A stretch of 64,000 bases of DNA. Source: Chaetomium olivaceum (Eukaryota > Ascomycota > Sordariomycetes > Sordariales > Chaetomiaceae). The notes beneath the pieces were generated by a model. That model did no database searches, had not been told where the DNA came from, and was given only the letters and a program-made list of their open reading frames with translations. Shown here piece after piece: positions 46,009 through 54,678 of the stretch. The stretch spans positions 496,001 through 560,000 of the forward strand of contig JAYWVB010000020.1 of the NCBI GenBank assembly GCA_039881045.1, read 5' to 3'. The translations under genes were made by a program, and so were the position numbers. Positions within the stretch are counted from its first letter, which is position 1, and each line of letters begins with the position of its first letter.

Positions 46009-48633
46009 TCATGCATCGAATGACCATTTTCGCTCCATATCACCACTTTTGATTGCTTTCGTTACCTTGTCAAGCGAAAATCTAGGGCAGAGCTCCTCGA
46101 TTCGCTGAATGACACGCAAGTGTTCAGCAGCGCTAGTTTCGCCGCCAAGCTCGTGCAACTTGCGCGCGATGAAGTCGACTATCACCTTTCGGCTGCAAAA
46201 GAGAGACTTCTGTGACTTTGGACGCCAAGCAGAGCCCCAAGCAGCTTCAAGCGACTCTATTGAAGGCATGCCAGCTCTTCCGTGCCTCCACAGGCGCCAT
46301 AAATCCGAGACAGTTTTCACATCGAGTGGAAACTTGAACTGTGGTGCCTGTGGTTTGGCCGACACTGGTAACGCCGGCGGGGATGTAGTTGAGGCCTGGG
46401 CCATAGCATCCTGCTCTCCTATACTAGTAGAAGATGCTGGGGGAGCAGTAGCAGTAGCGGCGGCAGGCGACGTTGACAGTGCCTGTACCGCTGCCGGCAT
46501 CATTACGCGGCCGGCCGCCATCGGCCGGCCGCGCTTCGGCATCTCGATTTGTTGCGAGATAGTACTCCGCCCAGGGCTGATCCTGATGATATAGGAGACT
46601 TTGGAGAGCTCCTCTACCTTCTTCGACAACTCCTTGACCTGGTTTGCTAGGTCAACAAACGCTCTCTCAGTCCACAAGTTCGAGGCTGTTTGTTGACTCG
46701 ACAAACTGCGCAGTTTCTCTGCAACAGCGGGGATAGCTCGGTCAACGGTAGCTACATATGTATCCTCTTCGGCTATGCGGCAGGCGTCCTCTGTCTGCAG
46801 CGCAAACGCTGCAAACTCTTGACTGCAAAATACAGGGTCGCTAAAGATAGGGTGTTCGGGGTAGTGCTTCTGAAGGAAGACGGCATCTTGCAAAAACACT
46901 ACCCGCAGCCACTCCAAAAGCTCGAGGAACGCGCCAGCCGCCTTGTTGGGTTCAACCGCCGAAGAAGCACTATCGTGGGCTTCTTTCCACTGGTCGAGAG
47001 CCGGCCAAATGCGCCTGCAAAGGGCCGCCGAAGGCTTGACGGTATCGCGTGGTAGAAAATAGGAGCCAGCCCAGTCAGGGTCAAAATCGGCTGTCGACCT
47101 CATAAACTCAAAGGGCAGGGATGTAAGGTAACAGCCTATCATCTGGTCGCCGCTGTTCCACCTACCAGCACGCCGTATCTATATATACCTAGTATAAGCA
47201 TCTATATATATATATATATGAAGGCGGCAAGGTGACAATAGATAGCTTCAAGACTTACTTGTCCTTCTGGGACCCCGTCCATATCGGCATTTTGCGCTGC
47301 TGCAACGCGAGGAGCATGTGAAAGTTTCGAGGTTTTGATGCCGCAAGCTTGATACAACCTCGCTGTCCAGTTGTTTGCGGTCTGCGGAGAAAGCTGCTGT
47401 TGCGGCTGCTTAGGGGACCGTGGCAGGACTTTGACATCGTACCAGTCCTCGCTACGCGCGAACGTAGGAAACGCCTCAATGCCCTCGGCTTGCCACCGCC
47501 AAAAGAAATAGCACGCCAGGGCGCCAACTAGACAACTGCGGACATCGCGGTGCCGCAATGCAGCGCCGTACTCTATCCTGCCATGCTGATTCGTTTTTCC
47601 CTGGTTCATGACAATGACCAGCGCATATGTTGGGAACTCGGCAGATTTCTGACCCTCATTCGGGAGCTCCAGGCGGAAGCAGTCAGGCAGTTCCATCGGC
47701 CGCCGGTTGCTCTGCCGGAGGAGCATATGGTTACCGAGAAGGAAGTCAACTTGCGTCCGGAGAAGGCATGAGACGTTGCCAACGGTCTGCCAAGCCGCGG
47801 CGTGGTGTTGTGGAATCTGCGCCTTGGAGTAGGAATCCTTAATCGTCCCCTCGAGGCGGTCGGTATATTCGCGGCGTTTACGGGCCCAGACGACAGCAAG
47901 AATGCTCTTCTTCAAGGCCTTGAGAGCAATCCCTTGAGGCCTCGGCGCCGGATTGACGTTCCGGCTCTTCTGTTCCTCGTACAATCTCTGGATAGCCGCA
48001 ATATAGAGGCGTATAGAGTTGTAGGCAAGCTGGAGCTCTGGCTCGGCGAATAGGCCTTCGTCGTCGCCATCCTCCTCCTTCTCCTCAAGCTTCGTCGCCG
48101 GTACCGGAGACTCGGCAACAAAGACAGTATCGTCTGCATCAAAGGTTCAGCAATTTCAACGCAGAGAGGAAACAACAGGCCGGCTGAAGGAAGGGGCTAC
48201 CTTCGGCAAGACGCCGCCTCTTCGACGCGGAAGCCCGCTTACCGGCAGCTCCAGATGCCGCACCGCGCTTCCTTTGCCGTTGAAGCCGGCCCCCCTTTTG
48301 GGGGGCACGGCTGACAACCTCCATCTTCATAAAGAGGAGCAGCTTGCCCTCGTCTACCAGATCGCCGGGGAGAGGCTGCCCTGACGGCCACGTCGACTGC
48401 CTGGCCGTCCAGTCTTCCGGAATCGGTGGCCAATTGATAGCACACCAGCTCTGGGAGCGGCATCAGTACGTACTGTACTTTTTGGATCTCAGGGCAAACC
48501 CTCGTGCCTTCCATTCATCTTGTTTGGGCCTGTAAGCCCTGACAGTATTCTTCGGCGCGGTTCCAGCGAGGTTCAAGAGATAATAGTCCATCGCCTCGCG
48601 TACGCGAGGATCCTCGATTGCAGTCGACTCCAT
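46009..48633 (-). CDS. Crypton tyrosine recombinase with GCR1-type C-terminal domain
   Basis: Four introns-removed exons... spliced as 48633-48508, 48450-48201, 48133-47259 and 47178-46009 give 806 residues, unbroken (three introns of 57, 67 and 80 nt). Residues 1-90 resemble a SAM-like core-binding domain start (NTVRAYRPKQDEWK). Residues about 165-440 form the Ndc10-II/Crypton recombinase domain. Catalytic set: Arg265 (MLLRQSNRR), Lys305 (NQGKTN), His398-x-x-Arg401 (SHAPR), Trp424 and nucleophile Tyr434 (GCYLTSLP). A heptad segment near 590-612 (VKELSKKVEEL) precedes an Ala/Ser/Pro linker and a GCR1_C DNA-binding domain at about 700-795 (VSDLWRLWRHG, WGSAWR, FCSRKVIVDFI). Related proteins gave rise to yeast Ndc10 (established for the family). 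The first intron has donor GC, not GT; its removal avoids an in-frame TGA. The last intron contains a (TA)8 tract. Confidence 0.85.
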
Positions 48634-50059
48634 GGTAGAAAAACAGTCGGATCAATGATTACTCCACCAGCGGCAAGAGCGGCGGCAGCAGCAGCAGCAG
48701 TGTAGCCAGCAAGCGCAGAGGTGGTGAGGAGGAAGTTGTGTGGGTGGTGGCAAAGGGTCGCGATCGCGGCGCGCTGGATTGGATGGATTGGAAGGTCTGG
48801 AAGGTCTGACCATACAAAAATATACCACGTGACCTTCAGTTCGACCAGCTTTTTTTGCGGGCCCCACCTCTGTCGTATGGGGTTTATCGCTGCAGATTGG
48901 AAGGGGAAACGGGAGCGGCTGACCTTCCAATCCGCGGCAATTTTGGCGGGGTCAACCCGGACCCACCGGTTTTTGGCGGAGCTAAAGACCGGTTTTTGGT
49001 ACCCCGGACCTGTGATACCAAGTATCATCAAACGAGTAAAACGAGTATGTGGCAGTTCGGTATTGCCTGTAAAATACTGGGAGTACGGTGCAGACAAGAA
49101 GGCTTGTTTGATGTTGGAAGTGGGGGGAAGCGCTTGGCGCATGGATGGAATGACGGGTGGATGTTCCGATCGTCTCTTTAGGCTGCTCCGCATCGCTCAT
49201 CTTGTGAGTTAAGACTCAGCCGTGTAAGTTACTGTGTGTGTCTGTCTCTTACTGGTCAACTCCTATGTATCATGTGCTCATCGAAGACGACATTTTGGAT
49301 ACTTTTGTGAATTGCAAAAGCCAATTCTGATACTTCAATACAGAAATGATGCAACGCAAAACAGTGTTGTCGTGAGCAGGGTGTGGCTGAGCTTTGCGGG
49401 GCAGTTTCTTAATCTTGGACTCCATTTCAGGGCCATCCGAGACGATTCAATGATTGGGCCGGTGGGGTCCCATGCGAAGCATTTCGAGCCAAGAGCTGCA
49501 ACGGACGCATGGGGGCCCAGGCCCGCCTCGCTCGTTCCCCACAGTTCCCTGTTTCCGTGTAATCAGTACCCCTAACCAGCATTTCCCACCCTCGATTCCA
49601 CCCTGCCATTGCGCAAGCGCTCTGGTCTTCAATCACCTCACCACCAGTGCGCCGCATCGCATGTGCAGAGCGTCACTCCCCGCTATCACTCTTTTTTTCA
49701 GGGGAACGCCGATTGACCGAACGAGCATCGACAATGGTTTAACTCGGACCGGCGCTGCATCTCTAGGCCGCCGCCCACACCGAACTTAAAATCCATTAGG
49801 TTCATCGATCGCGACACGCCGAGCCAAGCACACACCACCACCCTCGCTCCTTTCCACATGTTTCCCACAAGTCATACTCGTCCAACTCCCATTCTACGCC
49901 CCGTCCTTATGGTGCTTCGATAAGACGACAGCATCATTTGTTTCCGGTTCTGGACGACCGGACACTTCTCAATCAGCCGCGTCTCGAGGACGCCGGCCCT
50001 TTACTCGACAAACTTCTTCGACTCCGCTCCACGGCCACACATTGTGAGCTCTGGTCACC
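48634..50059. other. Intergenic between Crypton gene and palI/RIM9
   Basis: 1.4 kb. The left third carries a CAG/GCA tract (48684-48700) and the boxes listed separately. The right third is the pyrimidine-rich palI/RIM9 leader. The 206-codon frame 48573-49193 (-) has no domain and overlaps the true start of the recombinase gene. Confidence 0.45.
48731..48999. promoter_or_regulatory. Cluster of GGAAG/CTTCC boxes and direct repeats upstream of the recombinase
   Basis: GATTGGAAGG occurs at 48786-48795 and 48895-48904 and inverted at 48923-48932. GGAAGGTCT is tandemly repeated at 48790-48798 and 48799-48807. In all there are four GGAAG (48731, 48790, 48799, 48899) and one CTTCC (48924). ACCGGTTTTTGG is repeated at 48965-48976 and 48988-48999. 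Yeast Gcr1 binds CTTCC, and this protein has a GCR1-type domain, so self-binding sites are plausible. Role is inferred. Confidence 0.45.
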
Positions 50060-52262
50060 ATGTTGCGCCCCGCGACACCGCTGTCGGTGCTGTTATTTGC
50101 GGCCTTCGTTCTCCTTTTACTCTCGGTCCTATCGACCCCCATTATCAGTGCCATCCCCCTGGGTAGCTGGGAAGGAATCGACTTTGGTGTCTTTGGGTTT
50201 TGCACCCCGAATGGCTGTACCCCAATTGAGATCGGCTACGATGTCCGTGAGTGTAGACCCCATCGATGTTTGTGTTTGGCAACACACAAGACTGATCTGC
50301 ATATACAGGACCTTTACATGCCAACGACTTTTCCCTCAACGCCGCAACGCGTTCCACTCTTTCCAGTCTTCTCATTGTCCACCCAGTCGCGGGCCTCTTA
50401 ACTCTCATCATGTTCGTTCTCGCCGTGGTCGCCCACTTCCACAGCCCTTCCCACTCCCCTAGGTACCTGCTCGTGCTGTTTATTGTGGGCATCCTCAACT
50501 TCCTGGTCTGCCTCTTGAGCTTCCTCGTCGATGTCCTGCTTTTTGTGCCCCACATCGCCTGGGGTTCGTACGTCGTCCTTGCCGCCCCATCCTAGTCGCC
50601 CTGAGCGGCTTGGTCTCGTGCGCCATGCGGAGGACTGTCGTCGGCAGGAAGGCAAAGCAAAAGCGTATTGCCGAGAATGCAGAGATGAGCGGCGAGAATT
50701 ACTACAATCGCCAAGCCCAAGTGACGACTGCTCCTGTCCCCAGCTCGTCCGTCCTCAGCCCAACAGTTCCTCTCGTCAGCGGCGCCAATGGCAGGGGCGA
50801 TGCCCTGCCAGAATTCGCCTCGTATGAAAAGAGGGATGATCAGAGCAGCGACGAGAGAATCCCCCTCACTGCCGCTAGGAGCCGGTCGAGTAGGTCGCCG
50901 GGCACCTTCAACACCGACCAGACTACATATGTAAACGACACGGCCAACCAAGCCGAGATGGCCACCTTACGTTCCATGTCAACCACGCCTGGCGCCCGCG
51001 ATCAGTACGGAAACCCCCTTCCGGCACAAGACGGATATCCCATGAGGTCGGGCTCCGTTGAGCGCATGGGTTCGCCGCCGCGCGGCCCTGTGCCCCCAGG
51101 CGCTTACCGAGGGCGCGGTGGATACCCGGGCCCTGGCAGAGGCGGCTACAACGGTTACGGCCCTCCTCCAGGAGGCCGCGGCGGCTATGGTCCTCCAGGG
51201 CGTGGGGGTTACGGACCTCCCGGTGGCAGAGGAGGCTATGGCCCGCCTCCCCGTGGCTATGGCGGCCCAATGCGCGGCGGACGCACACCACCCCCACCTA
51301 GCTATCAGGGCCAGTATGACAGGAGAGGTTCTCCCGCTGGTACCAACCAGTATGGCTCCAGAATGGCGTCTCCCGGCCCGCCATCCGCGCCTGGCTATGC
51401 GAATCAACCAGTATCCAACGTCTCATCCAGTGGATACGAAGCATACAACCCTAGCAGGGACGAACTTCCCCGCGCTGAGTCCCCTCCTCCCTTGCCGGGC
51501 ATCGATGACGGAATCCGGCCAGGCCAAGCAATAGAGATGGATGCGGCGGGTCGTAGCCCAGCGAATGCACCCCAAGGGTTTGGGCAGTTCAACATTCGGG
51601 ATAGCGATTCTGATGTTGCCGGGATGCTGGCGTTGCAGCAAGCGAGGACCTCGGGCGCGGATCGTCATATGAGTGATACCAGCAGATACAGCCAAGAAGA
51701 GTAAGGCGACCCCCGATCTACGCAACCTCTTGTGTTCACTATCAACTAACTTTCAACCCGTAGAAACGCCGCCTACGTACCGCCGAGGCAAGCGTGGAAC
51801 CAAGAAGGCAGGCATTCGCCTCGCGTAGCTTCGCCGCTGAACACACGCCGCCCCGCAGAACTTCCATCGCAAGGAAGCCCCCCGCCCCCGCCGCCGGCAG
51901 CGCCCGCTGGTGAGTACTACGAAGACGTGGACCCGCGCTTCGCCGAGCCTCCTCCGGCCCCGAAACCAATACCTACCCCTATCCAAACGACTAACTCCTA
52001 CGAGGATATTCCCCAAGGCTCCCGCAGCCCGGCGGAATCTGAACGCTCCAACTTCACCTCCATCTCCCAGCGGGGCGTCAACCCCCGCTGGAACCCGCCC
52101 ATGCCACCGCCCCTGGCACCAGGGAGCTACGGCGTCGGCGTCGGCGGTGGGGGAGGCAACCTGATGGTCCCCCGACGTCCCGTCAACCGCACCGACATCC
52201 TCCTCAACTCCAACCCGGACTTCGAGCTCCCCAGCCGCGGCGCCGGGCCCTCCAGGTCCTAG
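50060..52262 (+). CDS. RIM9: pH-response regulator palI/RIM9, one frameshift
   Basis: Plasma-membrane protein that helps the sensor palH/Rim21 start the ambient-pH (Pal/Rim) pathway leading to PacC/Rim101. Exons 50060-50246, 50309-51700 and 51764-52262. Four membrane segments: residues 7-29 (VLLFAAFVLLLLSVLS), then VAGLLTLIMFVLAVVAHF, LFIVGILNFLVCLLSFLVDV and, after the break, ILVALSGLVSCAM. The first extracellular loop has FGFCTPNGC. The long cytoplasmic tail is disordered with GGYGPPGRGGYGPPG-type repeats (about 51105-51290) and Pro-rich ends. At the C4 run 50585-50588 a fifth C is needed to pass from VVLAA to ILVALSG; the total is then 693 codons. As sequenced, the frame stops at 50593-50595, and a gene caller would split it in two. 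Confidence 0.88.
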
Positions 52263-53064
52263 GTGGTCATGGTACCCGACTGCGCCTACCCGGCGAGTGC
52301 GTTTCCAAGCCGCTAGGCTAGGTCGGGTGAAAGTTGGGTTGACCGACCGAAAAAAAAAGAAAAAAGAAAGGAAAACGAAAAGTAATATCTCTGTTTCACG
52401 GCGCTAACGGCATCATGGCATGGCATGACTGCGCTCACACTGATCTGTGTCTCTCTGGCGAAGGGCTTTTGATATCGTCCTGCTTTCTTTCTACTTCTTC
52501 GCCACGTATATAGATACCACTTTTTTGTGATACACTACACTTCGATTCAAATTTAAGGCTCTTGTAATTTATGGCTCGATCTACTTTGCATTCCTCTGTG
52601 AAGGCAACTCCAGCGAGCGTCAAGGACAATTCCCCATAAACTCGAACGTTCATGTGCTGAAAACCCCGACGGAATCAAGCCACAACATCGATATACACAT
52701 GTAACGAGCGTCAAGAATATAAAAAGGGTGAGGTAATTAAGCTACGCGTTCCTCCTGTACAAAATCTTCGTGGGATTAAGTCGATTTTGCGTTGTTCAGC
52801 CAAAAACCGTCCAAGCAGTGGCGCTGCATCTCCAAAGCAATTGTCCTGCTCGCCACCAATATCAGTCCAAAGCATAAATATCCGCCGATGCTGGCTCGCA
52901 CCGATATCTCCTCTGTCTTCTTCCAGATATCAAATAAACAGCACCCCTTCGTAACAAATGCCCATGGCTTGCTCACTTCTGCGATATGTTAAGCCTAGCC
53001 GAATGCTTCTTTAGATATCGAGATGGGCGGTTGGGTGCGTCAACGTAAGAGTGGTTGGTCACTC
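52263..53064. other. Convergent intergenic region, RIM9 and next gene 3' ends
   Basis: 802 bp with a purine tract (A/G-rich, 52348-52382) just after the RIM9 stop. No gene seen. Confidence 0.5.
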
Positions 53065-54678
53065 TCAATACCCCCGCCTCACCTTTTTGGGAATCTTCTT
53101 CCTCTTCAAGTAGTCCTCTTTCGGCTTGCTGAAGAAGCTCGTGTTGCCCTCGTCTGTGGTGTCCACCCAGCTGTCATCTGCTTTGGTGAAACCGCTGGGC
53201 CATCCGTTCTGGCCCGAAGCCCCAGACTCGCTCTTTTCCTTGTAGGATAGCAAAGTGGCAAACGCCATATTGACCAGGGGCTTTGCGACATCGGCCTTGT
53301 CCATTCTGTCGACTTCGTCAACACCCAAAGTCGGCGGTTGGACTTTGCCATCGGCGCCCAGTCTCGCGATGTGGCTCCCGCGGAGCCGCTCGCGCTCCTC
53401 GCCAATGACGCCAACTTTGTTCTCCAAACAGCGATAGTTGTGGTCGCGTACGATTTGCTCCATGTTTCTGACCAGCCCCTCTGTACCGGCATAGAAGTTC
53501 CGGTTGATCTTGGTCATGCGCTCTGGGAAGCTCTCCTGCGCGAACCTGTCTTCAGGCACTGGGTACTTTGTAGTCCAATCATCGCCCACGGGCCTGTGTC
53601 GTCCATCGTAGCTCGATGGAAACCCAGCTGGAAAGTAATGCTTGATTCTCTCGGGAGGGAGCGTGTCGTGAACCTTCCGTCTGGCCCCGTCTAGTGTCTC
53701 GGTAGATGTGTCAAAAGGACCTGGTGTTGAAATACTCCCAAAACCGGTAATATCAAGAGGGTTCCGAGAGACGGGGCCGTGCTGATTCTCGTCAAAGGAC
53801 GATTGAGTTCCTCGAGCTGAGCTATGGGTTCCATCATCGTCATCAAAAGCGGCCAGGATGTTTGCCTCGGGGTTGTATTGGAAACCAATTGGTGATCTGG
53901 ATTGGTACAAGGTTGGTGACACCTGGTCCTCGGCGCGAAGGGACCTGGTCGCGGCGTCCAATGTCGTCGGCTTGAACGCTCGCTGGCCAGGCGGGCCTGC
54001 CTTCAACGGCTGAGGCGGGCCTATAGCCGGTCTCGCGCCATACGTGTTGAACAGGCGGTCCTTGAACAGATCCGGGGTCGTAGATGGGAGGGATGAAGGA
54101 GTCCCCGGACGGCTGAGACCGACATTAGCAGCGCGTGCTCTTGCTAGCGTGTTCTGGGCAGCCTTCTGCATAGGGTTTGGGTACGACGCCAGGTTGGTAA
54201 GCCCTTTGACAGTGATACGCGACGTCAATGTGTCCTCGGCAGCAACGCTGTCATTGCTTTCGAATTCGGCGGGGGACGGGAGGTTCCCAGACCGAACACT
54301 CGGCATCGACATGTCGAATTCGGTAAACGTGCTGTTCTCGCCCTCTGGGGCCGGGATGGCTGCTCGATCGTAGTTCTGCTGCAAGGGCGAGTACTGCCGC
54401 AGTATGGATGCCGTGGAAGGGGGCGAAGGAGGAGCCTGATCCTCGATTGGTAATGCCGACAACAACGCGTCGGGAAAGTTCATGAAAGTACCACCAGAGG
54501 GAGATCGAACAGGCTGCGGATACCGGCGCGTTCTCGGGCGGCGAGTCGGCGGCTGGAGTGGTGTTGTGCCTTTCGGGTTGTAAACCGACCCAACAGTCGT
54601 ATAGGTGGGCGGCTTTTTGGGACCTATTCCTGTCGACAAGCCTGTCGCTAAGTCAGATGAAAGGGACGCAGAATCCAT
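53065..54678 (-). CDS. Protein of unknown function, 537 residues (possible extra 5' exon)
   Basis: I do not recognise the family. The frame opens at ATG 54678 and runs without interruption to 53065. The first 330 residues are low-complexity and disordered (Pro/Ser/Thr-rich), with a basic patch RRPRTRRYPQP. The last 200 are more ordered and charged: FPSSYDGRHRPVGDDW, PERMTKINRNFYAGTEGLVRNM, HNYRCLENKVGVIGEERERLRGS, and a basic C-terminus (KEDYLKRKKIPKKVRRGY). No signal peptide or membrane helix. A better 5' end may be a separate exon, 55032-54960 (MFRDNPRALQPYG), with donor GTAAGC, spliced to 54647 after CTGACTTAG; phase agrees, giving 551 residues and replacing the first ten. The two models differ only at the start. 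Confidence 0.7.
   Translation of the reverse strand: MDSASLSSDLATGLSTGIGPKKPPTYTTVGSVYNPKGTTPLQPPTRRPRTRRYPQPVRSPSGGTFMNFPDALLSALPIEDQAPPSPPSTASILRQYSPLQQNYDRAAIPAPEGENSTFTEFDMSMPSVRSGNLPSPAEFESNDSVAAEDTLTSRITVKGLTNLASYPNPMQKAAQNTLARARAANVGLSRPGTPSSLPSTTPDLFKDRLFNTYGARPAIGPPQPLKAGPPGQRAFKPTTLDAATRSLRAEDQVSPTLYQSRSPIGFQYNPEANILAAFDDDDGTHSSARGTQSSFDENQHGPVSRNPLDITGFGSISTPGPFDTSTETLDGARRKVHDTLPPERIKHYFPAGFPSSYDGRHRPVGDDWTTKYPVPEDRFAQESFPERMTKINRNFYAGTEGLVRNMEQIVRDHNYRCLENKVGVIGEERERLRGSHIARLGADGKVQPPTLGVDEVDRMDKADVAKPLVNMAFATLLSYKEKSESGASGQNGWPSGFTKADDSWVDTTDEGNTSFFSKPKEDYLKRKKIPKKVRRGY

Larger units (their letters stand above)
46009..49000 (-). mobile_element. Crypton-type DNA transposon (borders approximate)
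   Basis: Cryptons are DNA elements that move by a tyrosine recombinase, probably through a circular intermediate, and leave no terminal inverted repeats or sizeable target duplications. The identification rests on the encoded protein (next entry). The 5' side includes about 370 bp of repeat-rich DNA upstream of the ATG, taken here as part of the element because it carries boxes that could bind its own GCR1-type domain. The 3' border is set at the stop codon only for lack of evidence. Since the gene is uninterrupted, the copy may be recent or still active. Confidence 0.7.

Noticed and set aside
48573..49193. 206-codon frame on the - strand upstream of the Crypton start
   Set aside because: Runs through repeat-rich DNA and overlaps the recombinase start in another phase; the poly-Ala stretch is just the CAG tract.
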